Below are positions 15,690 to 24,643 of a DNA stretch of 34,104 nt, in pieces. How positions within the stretch are numbered: the first letter of the stretch is position 1; every line of letters begins with the position of its first letter. Origin of the DNA: an uncultured Lachnospiraceae bacterium. Its GTDB lineage: Bacteria; Bacillota; Clostridia; Lachnospirales; Lachnospiraceae. The stretch is from assembly GCA_947567595.1 (NCBI GenBank), contig CANOMQ010000042.1, forward strand, positions 1 to 34,104, in the 5' to 3' direction. A program made the position numbers and the translations under genes. Under the pieces are notes generated by a model. It ran no database searches, was not told the DNA's origin, and was given only the letters and a program-made list of their open reading frames with translations.

Positions 15690-15744
15690 GCAAATTCGGC
15701 TGTCTTGTGAAAAAAATCACAAAATAGCCGAATTTGCATTTTTC
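15690..15744 (+). terminator. Rho-independent terminator after the acetyltransferase operon
   Basis: A 12-bp perfect stem, GCAAATTCGGCT (15690-15701) with AGCCGAATTTGC (15726-15737), followed by ATTTTTC. Confidence 0.85.
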
Positions 15745-15748
15745 TTGG

Positions 15749-15788
15749 TTGAAATCGCATACCACATAAGGCAGTTTATTGGTATAAT
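15749..15788 (+). promoter_or_regulatory. Lactose-operon promoter with cre-like (CcpA) site
   Basis: TATAAT lies at 15783-15788 without a good -35 box. A catabolite-responsive element-like sequence, TTGAAATCGCATACCA (15749-15764), matches the WTGNAANCGNWWNCA consensus at all but one position and covers the -35 side. Carbon catabolite control of the operon is plausible; the lack of a -35 also suggests an activator. The AraC-type relic at the far end of the operon may be what is left of it. Confidence 0.45.
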
Positions 15789-15883
15789 GCTTATATCGGT
15801 TGAGAAAAGATTGTAAAAAGTGTGCAAAATGACCAAATACATCTTTTCTTACGAAAAAAATTTTAAGGGAGGAATACTTAAAA

Positions 15884-17263
15884 ATGAAGAAGAAATTACT
15901 TTCACTTGTTCTTGTTGGCGCAATGTCAACAGCAATGCTTGCAGGCTGCGGTAATTCATCAGCGCCGGCAGCAGATTCACAGGCACCGGCAGCGGACGCG
16001 CAGACACCCGCGGCTGACACACAGACACCGGCAGCAGATACATCATCATCTGACAATGCGGCAGGTGGGGAACAGACGCTTACCGTATGGTGCTGGGACC
16101 CTGCATTTAACATGAATGCAATGTATGAAGCAGAGAAGGTATATCAAAAGGATCATCCGGACTTTAAACTGAATGTCATTGAGACACCTTGGGAAGATGT
16201 ACAGACAAAGATTACAACGGCGGCAACGTCAGGTGATTTAAGCACATTGCCGGATATTTTACTGATGCAGGATAATGCATTCCAGAAAAATGTAATCAGC
16301 TTCCCGAATGCGTTTGTTGACCTGACAGGCAGTGGTGTGAACTATTCTGATTTTGCAGCAGGAAAAACAGCATATTCTGTAATCGACGGTAAGAATATGG
16401 GCGTTCCGTTTGATAACGGTGCTGTAGTCGGCTGCTACCGTTCTGATATCCTTGAGCAGGCAGGTCTGACAGTTGATGACTTTACGGATATTACATGGGA
16501 TCAGTACATAGAGAACGGAAAGAAAGTATTAGACGCAACAGGAAAGCCCCTCATTTCCATGCAGGCAGGCGAATGCGATTTGATTATGATGATGCTTCAG
16601 TCAGCAGGCTCTTCTTTATTCAATGAAGATGGCACTGCGAATATCGTAAACAATGATACCCTGAAGATTGTTATGGAGACCTATAAAGCTTTGAAGGATT
16701 CCGGTGTTCTTGTAGAAGTAAATAGCTGGGATGAATATGTTGGATCGTTCATAAGCGGTGATGTTGCAGGTACGATAAACGGATGCTGGACTATGGCTTC
16801 CATTCAGACGGCAGAAGACCAGTCAGGTAAGTGGGCGCTTACCAACATGCCAAGTCTTGTCGGCGCAACAGGTGCAACCAATTATTCAAATAACGGCGGT
16901 TCTTCATGGGCGGTAACTGCAAACTGCCAGAATACGGAATTAGCGTTTGATTTCCTTGCAAGCACATTCGCAGGAAGCACAGAGCTGTATGATAATATCC
17001 TTCCGAGTGGTGCACTTGCAACATGGGCTCCGGCAGGTGAGTCAGATGCATATGCTGTACCGAATGACTTCTTTGGAGGAGATGCTGTTTCTGCTAAGAT
17101 TGTAGAATTTTCTACAAAGGTACCTTCTAATATTACAGGCGTTTACTATTATGAAGCGCGTGACGCTGTAGCAACGGCAATCACAAACTATATCAATGGT
17201 TCTGACATTGCGACAGAGCTGGATACAGCAGAGAAGACAGTAAACTTTAATATGGGTAAATAA
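15884..17263 (+). CDS. Sugar-binding lipoprotein of an ABC importer (lactose-type operon)
   Basis: Extracellular solute-binding lipoprotein of 459 residues. The signal peptide ends in lipobox MLAGC, then comes a low-complexity linker of near-identical units (about residues 28-53, APAADxQ / TPAADTQ), and from about 65 an SBP_bac_1 fold (LTVWCWDPAFNMNAM ... VYQKDHPDFKLNVIETPWEDVQTKI). The ribosome site AAGGGAGGAA lies about 8-10 bp before the ATG. First gene of an operon with two permeases and a beta-galactosidase, so lactose or another beta-galactoside is the likely ligand. A stem followed by T residues after the gene probably lowers expression of the downstream permeases relative to the binding protein. 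No ATPase is encoded nearby. Confidence 0.93.
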   Translation: MKKKLLSLVLVGAMSTAMLAGCGNSSAPAADSQAPAADAQTPAADTQTPAADTSSSDNAAGGEQTLTVWCWDPAFNMNAMYEAEKVYQKDHPDFKLNVIETPWEDVQTKITTAATSGDLSTLPDILLMQDNAFQKNVISFPNAFVDLTGSGVNYSDFAAGKTAYSVIDGKNMGVPFDNGAVVGCYRSDILEQAGLTVDDFTDITWDQYIENGKKVLDATGKPLISMQAGECDLIMMMLQSAGSSLFNEDGTANIVNNDTLKIVMETYKALKDSGVLVEVNSWDEYVGSFISGDVAGTINGCWTMASIQTAEDQSGKWALTNMPSLVGATGATNYSNNGGSSWAVTANCQNTELAFDFLASTFAGSTELYDNILPSGALATWAPAGESDAYAVPNDFFGGDAVSAKIVEFSTKVPSNITGVYYYEARDAVATAITNYINGSDIATELDTAEKTVNFNMGK

Positions 17264-17283
17264 AATATCATATTCAATTACCG

Positions 17284-17316
17284 GGGGAATGGTTCTCACA
17301 GGCTGTTCCCCTTTTT
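17284..17316 (+). terminator. Intercistronic stem after the binding-protein gene (partial terminator)
   Basis: GGGGAA (17284-17289) pairs with TTCCCC (17306-17311), followed by TTTTT. It lies between the binding protein and its permeases, the usual place for a leaky terminator or mRNA-stabilising stem. Confidence 0.6.
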
Positions 17317-17341
17317 AAAAGGAGGAAAAGGAGGGATTTTT

Positions 17342-18235
17342 GTGAGTAAGTCATCCAAGAAAATGACATTAAGCAGAAAGCACAATCTTACCGGATGGGT
17401 GTTCTTAGCGCCGGGAGCGCTGCTAATCCTTTTTATGAGCTTTGTCCCAATGGTAAAAGCGTTGCTATTATCATTTAAGACAGGCGTGGGTGCAGCGACT
17501 ACTTGGTGTGGAATTTCGAACTATGTCCGGATGTTTGAGGATGCGGTATTTATACAGTCCATTAAGAACACGTTTTTCTACTTAATCATTCAAGTGCCGA
17601 TCATGCTGATTTTTGCCTTGATATTGGCATCGATACTGAATAATAGAAACCTTCGGTTTAAGGGAATTTTTCGTACCATGATTTTCCTTCCCTGCGCAAC
17701 TTCGTTGGTGGCATATGCAGTTATTTTCCGTTCTTTATTTGCAAATAATGGTATCATTAATTTGGTATTGGTTAATCTTGGAATATTGGATCAACCGTAT
17801 TCGTTCCTTACACATGCGACAAGTGCAAGAATTGTGATTATCATCGCGCTTCTCTGGCGTTGGACGGGATATAATATGGTATTTTATCTGTCAGGATTAC
17901 AGAATATCGAGTATTCCGTTTATGAGGCGGCAAAAATTGACGGAGCCAATGCAGTTCAGACGTTTTTCAAGATTACGGTTCCATTGTTAAAGCCTACGAT
18001 TTTGCTGACTGCGATTATGTCTACAAACGGTACGTTGCAGTTGTTTGATGAGTCCGTCAACCTGACAGATGGCGGCCCGGCGAATGCTTCTATTACAATG
18101 TCACATTACATATATAATTTATCGTTTAAATATGTGCCCAATTTTGGATATGCGGCGGCGATGTCGTTTTTAATCTTAATTTTGGTTGCTGTGCTGGCAT
18201 TCTTGCAGATGAAAGTAGGTGATAAACGTGACTAA
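17342..18235 (+). CDS. ABC sugar-importer permease, MalF-like
   Basis: Inner-membrane permease of 297 residues, normal length for the family, starting at GTG with GGAGG and GAGGGA just upstream. About six transmembrane helices, with the periplasmic-to-helix-4 segment intact (NGIINLVLVNLGILDQPYSF, then WRWTGYNM). The EAA loop reads YEAAKIDGANAVQTF. Second gene of the lactose-type operon. Confidence 0.94.
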   Translation: MSKSSKKMTLSRKHNLTGWVFLAPGALLILFMSFVPMVKALLLSFKTGVGAATTWCGISNYVRMFEDAVFIQSIKNTFFYLIIQVPIMLIFALILASILNNRNLRFKGIFRTMIFLPCATSLVAYAVIFRSLFANNGIINLVLVNLGILDQPYSFLTHATSARIVIIIALLWRWTGYNMVFYLSGLQNIEYSVYEAAKIDGANAVQTFFKITVPLLKPTILLTAIMSTNGTLQLFDESVNLTDGGPANASITMSHYIYNLSFKYVPNFGYAAAMSFLILILVAVLAFLQMKVGDKRD

Positions 18236-19034
18236 AGGCAAAAAATTTGGTATGTATCTGTTCTTGTGTATTGTATCCTTCATATCCGTTTTTCCGCTGT
18301 ATTGGATGGTCTGCGCGGCTACGAATAAGAGCGCTGATGTCGTTAGCGGGCGTTTGATTCCGGGAACGTATTTTTTGGAGAATGTGAAGAATCTGATGGC
18401 AAATCAGAATATTGGAAGGGCTTTGGGAAACTCTTTTAAATATGCCATTATTCTGACAGTGATTTCGCTGCTTGTCAGTTCATTGGCAGGTTATGGCTTT
18501 GAGATTTATCACGATAAGGCAAAGGACACGGTGATGAATATCATTCTGTTGGCGATGATGGTTCCGTTTGTGGCAACGTTAATTCCGTTGTTTCAGATGA
18601 TTTCTACCGCAGGGTGGCTGAATACGACGATTGGCTTTATTCTGCCAACCATTTCCACGCCATTTTTGATCATGATGTTCCGGCAGAGTGCGAGGTCGTT
18701 TCCGCATGATATTATGGAGGCGGCGAGAATTGACGGACTTTCGGAAATAAGAATCTTTTTCCAGATGTTCATGCCGACAATGCGGTCGACTTATGCGGCT
18801 GCCATGACGATTACTTTTATGAATGCATGGAATAGCTATTTGTGGCCGAAGGTTATCATGACAAACAGTGACAGCCAGACAATGCCGATGGTAGTTGCCA
18901 ATCTGACGCAGGGTTATGTGACAGATTATGGTATGCTGATGCTCGCGGTACTGATTTGTACACTGCCGACAGCGATTGTATTCTTCTGTCTGCAGAATGC
19001 GTTTGCGGAAGGTATTACCGGTGCAGTCAAATAA
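18228..19034 (+). CDS. ABC sugar-importer permease, MalG-like
   Basis: Inner-membrane permease of about 268 residues with about six transmembrane helices and the EAA loop MEAARIDGLSEIRIF. GTG 18228 is chosen because AGTAGGTG lies about 8 bp upstream; GTG 18219 is possible. It overlaps the end of the preceding permease gene by 8 bp. It forms the import pore with that permease and needs an ATPase encoded elsewhere. Confidence 0.94.
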   Translation: MTKGKKFGMYLFLCIVSFISVFPLYWMVCAATNKSADVVSGRLIPGTYFLENVKNLMANQNIGRALGNSFKYAIILTVISLLVSSLAGYGFEIYHDKAKDTVMNIILLAMMVPFVATLIPLFQMISTAGWLNTTIGFILPTISTPFLIMMFRQSARSFPHDIMEAARIDGLSEIRIFFQMFMPTMRSTYAAAMTITFMNAWNSYLWPKVIMTNSDSQTMPMVVANLTQGYVTDYGMLMLAVLICTLPTAIVFFCLQNAFAEGITGAVK

Positions 19035-19116
19035 GTCTGATATGGCAGGCTTTGCTGTTTCAAAACAAAACGATTCAATGTGGTTTATAGTAAAAAGAAT
19101 AGTATGAGGATAAGTT

Positions 19117-22100
19117 ATGGCAATGTTTGATTATGGAAAAGTAAAGGATCCGACATTTTTTAAGGAGAATGTGCTTGCGGCACATTCTGCACATATGACT
19201 TATGCGGGGAAAGGTGAGCTGTCAGGAATGGGCAGCTCACTTGTCACCTTGCTGGACGGTGTGTGGAAATTTGCGTATGCGCCGAATTACCATTCCGCGA
19301 TTAAGGGGTTTGAGGCGCCTGATTATGATTGTACAAGCTGGGCGGATATCCGTGTTCCGGCGCATATCCAGATGGAGGGGTATGATATTCCGCAGTATGC
19401 TAATGTACAGTATCCGTGGGACGGACGCGAGGAGCTTGTGCCGGGGGAAATCCCGACACGGTTTAATCCGGTTGCCAATTATGTGAAATATTTCACAATC
19501 CCTGAACAGATGAAGGGCATGGATATTCACATCAATTTTAGGGGTGTGGAGAGCGGCATGGCGGTGTGGCTCAACGGCGCTTATGTGGGTTACAGTGAGG
19601 ACAGCTTTACGCCGTCGGAGTTTGATTTGACGCCGTACTTGAAAGACGGGGAGAATAAGCTTGCAGTTCAGGTGTTTAAGTGGACGTCCTCAAGCTGGTG
19701 CGAGGATCAGGATTTCTTCCGGTTTTCGGGAATTTACCGGAGCGTGGAGCTGCGTGCGATACCAAAGACGCATTTGGAGGATTTGTTTGTAAAGACGCTC
19801 TTTGACGGGAATGATTTTTCGAAGGCGACGTTTCGCGCTGCGATGAAGGTCAGCGGGACGGGCAGTCTGCGTGTGACGCTGCGGGACAAGGATACGGTGA
19901 TTTTTTCGCGCACGGTGGACGCTGCGGCGGAGGTCCTGCTTGAGGAGCCTGTCAGTGCGCCGAAGCTTTGGAGCGCGGAGGAACCTTACTTGTATGACAT
20001 GGAAATTGAGGTTTTGGACAGTGCGGGTGTGGTGACGGAATATATTCCGCAGACGGTGGGCTTTCGCAAATTTGAGTTAAAGGACAACCGTATGCTCATC
20101 AATGGAAAGCGCATTGTGTTTAAGGGGGCGAACCGTCATGAGTTCAGTTCCGTTTCGGGCAGGCATGTGTCGTATGCGGAGCTTGAGAAGGACATTGTGA
20201 CGATGAAGCGCAACAATATCAATGCAATCCGTACCTGTCATTATTCTGATGATGTAGACATATATGATTTGTGTGACCGTTACGGGCTTTACATGATTGC
20301 GGAAAACAATATGGAATCGCATGGCACATGGGACGCATATATTCACGGTAAGAAGGAAGAGGATTTCATTTTGCCAAACGACAGACCGGAGTGGAAGGCG
20401 ATGATGTCTGACCGCATTAATTCCTGCTTCCAGCGGGATAAAAACCACCCCGCGATTGTGATTTGGTCGGTGGGAAATGAGTCGTACGGCGGGAAAACGA
20501 TTTTAGAGATGTCAGAGCAGTTCCGCGGGCTTGACGATACAAGGCTTGTCCATTATGAGGGTGTTTTTAACGACAGGCGCTACAATGACAGCTCCGACAT
20601 GGAGAGCCGTATGTATGCAAAGGCGGCGGAGATTGAAGCGTATTTAGAGGACGAGAGTGCAAAGCCGTTTATCAGTTGTGAATATGCGCACACGATGGGC
20701 AACTCGTTTGGTGCGGTACAAAAATACACGGATCTTGCGGACAAGGAAAATTCGGGTTATCAGGGCGGTTTTATCTGGGATTATATCGACCAGTCCCTTT
20801 ATAAGAAAGATCGGTACGGAAAATGGTTCCAGGCATATGGCGGCGATTTCGGGGAGCGTCCGACGGATTATAATTTCAGCGGAAACGGAATTGTTTACGG
20901 CGGGGAGCGCGATGAATCTCCAAAGATGCAGGAGGTAAAGTATCTTTATCAGAATATTGCCGTGACGGTTGGAAAAGAGGATTTTGAGGTATGGAATAAA
21001 AATCTTTTTGTGTCAACGGCTGATTTTGACTGTGTGGCGGAGCTTGCAAGGGACGGTGTGCTCATTGCGAAAAAAGCGCTTACGGACATTACTGTGGCGC
21101 CGGAGAGCAGGAAGCGGTTTCCGAATCCGTTTGAAGTGCCTGCACTTTGCGGTGAGTATGCGCTGACGGTTTCGTTCCGGTTAAAGGAGGATACGCTTTG
21201 GGCAGGGCGCGGTCATGAGGTTGCGTTCGGACAGGCGGTCATTGCAGTTGTTGAGGAAGCGGAAAAACCGGCGGATAAGCCGTTTACGGTGATTTATGGA
21301 AACCACAATATCGGCGTGCGCGGCGCGGAGTTTGATGTGCTTTTTACGGAGCTAAACGGCGGACTTTCCTCATACCGGTATGCCGGAAAAGAGCTGATTG
21401 AGGAAATCCCGAAGCCGAATTTCTGGCGTGCGCCGACAGACAACGATATGGGCAACGATATGTGTGTGCGTCAGGGGCAGTGGAAGCTTGCGAGCATGTA
21501 TGCGACGCACAAGAGAGCAGGGATTGCAAAGCAGGACAGGCTTGGAAATGCGGCGTATGAAAATCCCGTGGTGCATGAGGAGAAGGATTTTGTGAGTGTA
21601 CGGTATTTCTATTATCTTCCGACCGCACCGGCTTCGGAGTGCCAGCTTGAATACAAGGTTTATGGCGACGGACGGATTTGTACAACCCTTTCCTATGAGC
21701 CCGTGGCGGGACTTCCCGATATGCCGGAGTTTGGCGTGATTTTTAAGTTCAATGCGGACTATGACCGTGTGGAGTGGTACGGAAACGGTCCTGCGGAGAC
21801 ATATGAGGACCGAAAAATGGGCGCAAAGCTTGGCATTTACCAAAATATGGTTTCCGACAATATGGCGGCATATCTTGTACCGCAGGAGTGCGGGAACAAA
21901 ACTGATGTTCGTTGGGCAAAAATTACGGACAGGAAGGGCAGAGGCATTTTGTTTGCGGCGGAGGAGGCTGCGATGAATTTCTCGGCATTGCCATATACAC
22001 CGCATGAGATGGAGAACGCAAAGCACCCGTATGAGCTGCCTGAGGTGCACTATACGGTCGTGCGCGTGGCAAAGCAGCAGATGGGCGTTGGCGGCGACGA

Positions 22101-22185
22101 TAGCTGGGGCGCTCCGGTGCATGAGGAGTATCATCTTGCGGTGGATAAAAAGCTGGAATTTTGCTTCAGCTTTCAAGGGATTTAG
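19117..22185 (+). CDS. lacZ: Beta-galactosidase, glycoside hydrolase family 2
   Basis: Cytosolic enzyme of 1022 residues that hydrolyses terminal beta-galactosides such as lactose. Length and domain order match long LacZ: sugar-binding jelly roll (about 40-220), immunoglobulin-like domain, TIM barrel (about 310-620), then the C-terminal beta-sandwich domains (DNDMGND...GPAETYEDR). The acid/base Glu455 is in WSVGNES and the nucleophile Glu522 is in SCEYAHTMGNS. No signal peptide, so substrate must be imported, which fits the upstream binding protein and permeases. AGGATAAG precedes the ATG. The stop overlaps, on the other strand, the stop of a relic AraC-type regulator. Confidence 0.96.
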   Translation: MAMFDYGKVKDPTFFKENVLAAHSAHMTYAGKGELSGMGSSLVTLLDGVWKFAYAPNYHSAIKGFEAPDYDCTSWADIRVPAHIQMEGYDIPQYANVQYPWDGREELVPGEIPTRFNPVANYVKYFTIPEQMKGMDIHINFRGVESGMAVWLNGAYVGYSEDSFTPSEFDLTPYLKDGENKLAVQVFKWTSSSWCEDQDFFRFSGIYRSVELRAIPKTHLEDLFVKTLFDGNDFSKATFRAAMKVSGTGSLRVTLRDKDTVIFSRTVDAAAEVLLEEPVSAPKLWSAEEPYLYDMEIEVLDSAGVVTEYIPQTVGFRKFELKDNRMLINGKRIVFKGANRHEFSSVSGRHVSYAELEKDIVTMKRNNINAIRTCHYSDDVDIYDLCDRYGLYMIAENNMESHGTWDAYIHGKKEEDFILPNDRPEWKAMMSDRINSCFQRDKNHPAIVIWSVGNESYGGKTILEMSEQFRGLDDTRLVHYEGVFNDRRYNDSSDMESRMYAKAAEIEAYLEDESAKPFISCEYAHTMGNSFGAVQKYTDLADKENSGYQGGFIWDYIDQSLYKKDRYGKWFQAYGGDFGERPTDYNFSGNGIVYGGERDESPKMQEVKYLYQNIAVTVGKEDFEVWNKNLFVSTADFDCVAELARDGVLIAKKALTDITVAPESRKRFPNPFEVPALCGEYALTVSFRLKEDTLWAGRGHEVAFGQAVIAVVEEAEKPADKPFTVIYGNHNIGVRGAEFDVLFTELNGGLSSYRYAGKELIEEIPKPNFWRAPTDNDMGNDMCVRQGQWKLASMYATHKRAGIAKQDRLGNAAYENPVVHEEKDFVSVRYFYYLPTAPASECQLEYKVYGDGRICTTLSYEPVAGLPDMPEFGVIFKFNADYDRVEWYGNGPAETYEDRKMGAKLGIYQNMVSDNMAAYLVPQECGNKTDVRWAKITDRKGRGILFAAEEAAMNFSALPYTPHEMENAKHPYELPEVHYTVVRVAKQQMGVGGDDSWGAPVHEEYHLAVDKKLEFCFSFQGI

Positions 22186-22283
22186 CGCCGCGCATTGCGC
22201 TTGCGGTATTCTGATGGCGCAAATCCTGTCTGTTTGTGAAAAATGCGGATAAACCAACTGACGCTCATGCCGCGTGAGACAGC
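22182..22283 (-). pseudogene. C-terminal relic of an AraC-family regulator
   Basis: On the minus strand the sequence reads SRGMSVSWFIRIFHKQTG followed by FAPSEYRKRNARR and a TAA stop. This is the second helix-turn-helix and the FxRxFxKxTGxxPxxYR signature of AraC/XylS regulators. Only about 33 codons remain; upstream on that strand the similarity ends and a terminator hairpin follows (22304-22339). The rest of the gene has been lost. Position suggests a former regulator of the lactose-type operon, converging on lacZ. Confidence 0.72.
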
Positions 22284-22303
22284 GTAGAAAAGGAAACACT
22301 GCA

Positions 22304-22339
22304 AAACGCCGCATAGGTTTATTGGCTTATGCGGCGTTT
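22304..22339. terminator. Terminator between lacZ and the small minus-strand genes
   Basis: AAACGCCGCATA (22304-22315) pairs perfectly over 12 bp with TATGCGGCGTTT (22328-22339). T-rich sequence lies on either side, so it can serve both lacZ and the minus-strand pair 22350-22801. Confidence 0.8.
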
Positions 22340-22349
22340 CCTTGTTTTG

Positions 22350-22586
22350 CTATTTCGTTTCGTCGTCCGTATCCTGTGGATAAACAATGTGCAATGCGTC
22401 CCGTTCCTCACTGGTGATATTTGTAAACTGGTCAAATATGATAGAGAGGTCTGCCGATTTTGCACTGCATAGCAGATAGATTACATCGGAAAGCTGTGAA
22501 ATGATGTCTTTCATGCGTGATGTACTGATTTTCGTGGATTTTGCGGGAGTATCCGGAACCGTTTTGATAATGTCTTGAATGTCCAT
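22350..22586 (-). CDS. Small hypothetical protein, 78 aa
   Basis: I do not recognise this protein. The ribosome site AGAGG lies about 6 bp before the ATG. It begins MDIQDIIKTVPDTPAKSTK and is predicted mostly helical, with no membrane helix or signal peptide. It contains one cysteine and an acidic end (DTDDETK). It follows the 67-residue gene by 11 bp on the same strand, so the two form a small operon ended by the stem at 22304-22339. Confidence 0.6.
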   Translation of the reverse strand: MDIQDIIKTVPDTPAKSTKISTSRMKDIISQLSDVIYLLCSAKSADLSIIFDQFTNITSEERDALHIVYPQDTDDETK

Positions 22587-22597
22587 TTGTACCTCTT

Positions 22598-22801
22598 TTA
22601 AATTCGTGCCAAATAATTGTCAAAAGCGTTTGAGTAAATGCTGCCATAGCATTCTGCGGAGATTTTTCCAGCCCTGTAAAGCCGGTATGCCTCTTGGCAC
22701 GCTGATTTGAGCTGTGGTGAATTGCCGTAGTATTCACCGATTTTTTTCACTTTTTCAAGCTGTTCAAGCTCTAACACCGTGTATTTTTCAAACCTTTTCA
22801 T
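22598..22801 (-). CDS. Small hypothetical protein, 67 aa
   Basis: I do not recognise this protein. It begins MKRFEKYTVLELEQLEKVKKIG and contains ACQEAYRLYRAGKISAECYGSIYSN. It is helical and charged, with no membrane segment. AAAGGGG lies about 10 bp before the ATG, and a good promoter (TTGCCT, 17 bp, TATAAT) lies further upstream on the same strand. First gene of a two-gene unit with the 78-residue protein. Confidence 0.62.
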   Translation of the reverse strand: MKRFEKYTVLELEQLEKVKKIGEYYGNSPQLKSACQEAYRLYRAGKISAECYGSIYSNAFDNYLARI

Positions 22802-22871
22802 TTCTCATTTGCCCCTTTATTGTAGTGTGGTTGTAATCATTTCCATGAAACGATTACGTCATTATTACATA

Positions 22872-22900
22872 ATTATAACAAGTTACTTGACTTTAGGCAA
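22872..22900 (-). promoter_or_regulatory. Promoter of the small minus-strand gene pair
   Basis: On the minus strand: TTGCCT (plus 22895-22900), a 17-bp spacer and TATAAT (plus 22872-22877). It overlaps the divergent pyrophosphatase promoter, so the two may compete. Confidence 0.6.
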
Positions 22901-22915
22901 TAATATATGTACGAT
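22887..22915 (+). promoter_or_regulatory. Promoter of the pyrophosphatase gene
   Basis: TTGACT (22887-22892), a 17-bp spacer and TACGAT (22910-22915). The predicted start of transcription is near 22922, 40 bp before the ATG. Confidence 0.55.
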
Positions 22916-22961
22916 ATTAATAAAAAATTGAAAAAAATGAAATATTTTTGGAGGATAATTT

Positions 22962-24629
22962 ATGGAGACTTCAGAAGCTGTGAGAAGACCTGTTTACATA
23001 GTAGGGCACAAAAATCCCGACACGGATTCGATTTGTTCCGCGGTTGCGTATGCGTACCTGAAAAACGCGTGCGACGACGGCTGCGATTATATCCCTGCAA
23101 GGGCGGGGCAGATTAATCAGGAGACGCAGTACGTGCTGAACGCGTTTCACGCCGAGCCGCCCGTTTACCTGCATGATGTGATGACAGACGTGCGCGATAT
23201 TGACATGAATGACGTGGAGGGCGTGACGCAGGATATATCGCTGAAAAAGGCATGGCATCTAATGCGTGATAGGGGTGATGTGACGCTTCCCGTGATAGAG
23301 GACAGAAAGCTTGCCGGCATTATCACAATCGGCGACATTGCGAATGCGTATATGGACGTGTATGACAACGCGATTTTGTCGCGCGCGCGGACTTCCTATA
23401 AAAATATACTGGAAACGCTTGACGCACAGATGATTGTGGGCGACGAGAACGGCTATTTTGAGAGCGGCGACGTGGTAATTGCGACGGCAAACCCGGACGT
23501 GCTGGAGGACTATATCCATAAGGGGGATATGATTATTCTTGGCAACCGTTATGAGACGCAGCTTTGTGCGATTGAGATGGGGGCGGCGTGCGTGCTGATT
23601 ACGATGGGCGCGAAGGTGTCAAAGACCATTCAGATTTTTGCGGCGGAGCATAACTGCGTGATTATCAGTACGCCTTATGATACGGCGACGGTGGCGCGTT
23701 TTGTCAATCAGAGTATGCCGATTGGGTATTTTATGAGACGCGAGAAGCTGACCACGTTTAAGATTACGGACAAGACAGAGGACATTCGTGCGATTATGAA
23801 AAAGAAGCGTTATCACGATTTTCCGGTGCTTGACGAGGAGGATAATTACGTGGGCATGATTTCGCGCCGTATGCTGTTGAATTTGCGCAGGAAACAGCTT
23901 ATTCTTGTGGACCACAACGAGGTGTCGCAGACCGTGGACGGAATTGAGTTTGCGGATATTTTAGAGGTCATTGACCACCACAGGATTGGTACGCTTGAGA
24001 CGGTGGCGCCGGTGTATTTCAGGAACCAGCCGCTTGGCTGTACGGCGACGATTATTTATCAGATGTATCAGGAGAAGGGTGTGGAAATCCCGAAGAATAT
24101 CGCGGGGCTGATGATGGCGGCGATTATTTCGGATACGTTGATGTTCCGTTCGCCGACAGTGACGGAGGTTGACAAGGCGGCGGCATATAAGCTTTCGGAG
24201 ATTTGCGGCGTGGAGCCGGAGGAGTTCGCGCTTGACATGTTCGGCGCGGGAAGCAATCTGGGCGACAAGGACGCGGACGAAATTTTTAAGCAGGACAATA
24301 AGAGCTTCTCGGCAAACGGCTTCGAGTTTCGGGTAGGGCAGATTAATTCGATGAACAGCATTGAGCTGGACGAGATTAAGGAAAAGATTGTTCCTTATAT
24401 TAAAGAAAAATTTGGAGAGCTGGAAGTGGATATGTGCTTTTTCATGCTGACGAATATTGTTTACGAAAAGACGGAGCTTTTATGCTTTGGCGAGAGGGCA
24501 AGGGAGCTTGTGCGGGAGGCGTTTAAGCTGCCAAAGGAGCAGAAGGAGTTTGTGCTAAAGAATTTGGTGTCAAGGAAGAAGCAGTTGATTCCGGCGTTTG
24601 TGTCGGTTTTGCAGCAGTGGGAGAAATAA
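22962..24629 (+). CDS. ppaC: CBS-domain manganese-dependent inorganic pyrophosphatase (family II)
   Basis: Cytosolic enzyme of 555 residues that hydrolyses pyrophosphate to two phosphates. Metal-site motifs are GHKNPDTDS (about 12-20), VDHNE (about 317-321) and DHHR (about 338-341). The N-terminal catalytic half is interrupted by a regulatory insert in the order CBS (DVMTDVRDIDMN...VIEDRKLAGIITIGDI), DRTGG-like (about 150-250) and a second CBS (HDFPVLDEEDNYVGMISRR). The DHHA2 domain closes the protein. In this subfamily CBS domains bind adenine nucleotides and tune activity. The ribosome site TTTGGAGGA precedes the ATG. The next gene starts 14 bp after the stop and is probably cotranscribed, though its function looks unrelated. 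Confidence 0.95.
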   Translation: METSEAVRRPVYIVGHKNPDTDSICSAVAYAYLKNACDDGCDYIPARAGQINQETQYVLNAFHAEPPVYLHDVMTDVRDIDMNDVEGVTQDISLKKAWHLMRDRGDVTLPVIEDRKLAGIITIGDIANAYMDVYDNAILSRARTSYKNILETLDAQMIVGDENGYFESGDVVIATANPDVLEDYIHKGDMIILGNRYETQLCAIEMGAACVLITMGAKVSKTIQIFAAEHNCVIISTPYDTATVARFVNQSMPIGYFMRREKLTTFKITDKTEDIRAIMKKKRYHDFPVLDEEDNYVGMISRRMLLNLRRKQLILVDHNEVSQTVDGIEFADILEVIDHHRIGTLETVAPVYFRNQPLGCTATIIYQMYQEKGVEIPKNIAGLMMAAIISDTLMFRSPTVTEVDKAAAYKLSEICGVEPEEFALDMFGAGSNLGDKDADEIFKQDNKSFSANGFEFRVGQINSMNSIELDEIKEKIVPYIKEKFGELEVDMCFFMLTNIVYEKTELLCFGERARELVREAFKLPKEQKEFVLKNLVSRKKQLIPAFVSVLQQWEK

Positions 24630-24643
24630 CGGGGAGATTTTCA

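Noticed and set aside
15940-16050. Repeats in the binding-protein gene as a CRISPR or mobile repeat
   Set aside because: They encode the Ala/Pro-rich lipoprotein linker (TPAADTQ units) and are ordinary low-complexity coding repeats.
21370-22314. Minus-strand open frame of 314 codons opposite lacZ
   Set aside because: It lies antisense to the clear GH2 gene and has no recognisable domain. The real minus-strand signal here is the AraC relic, which is in another frame.
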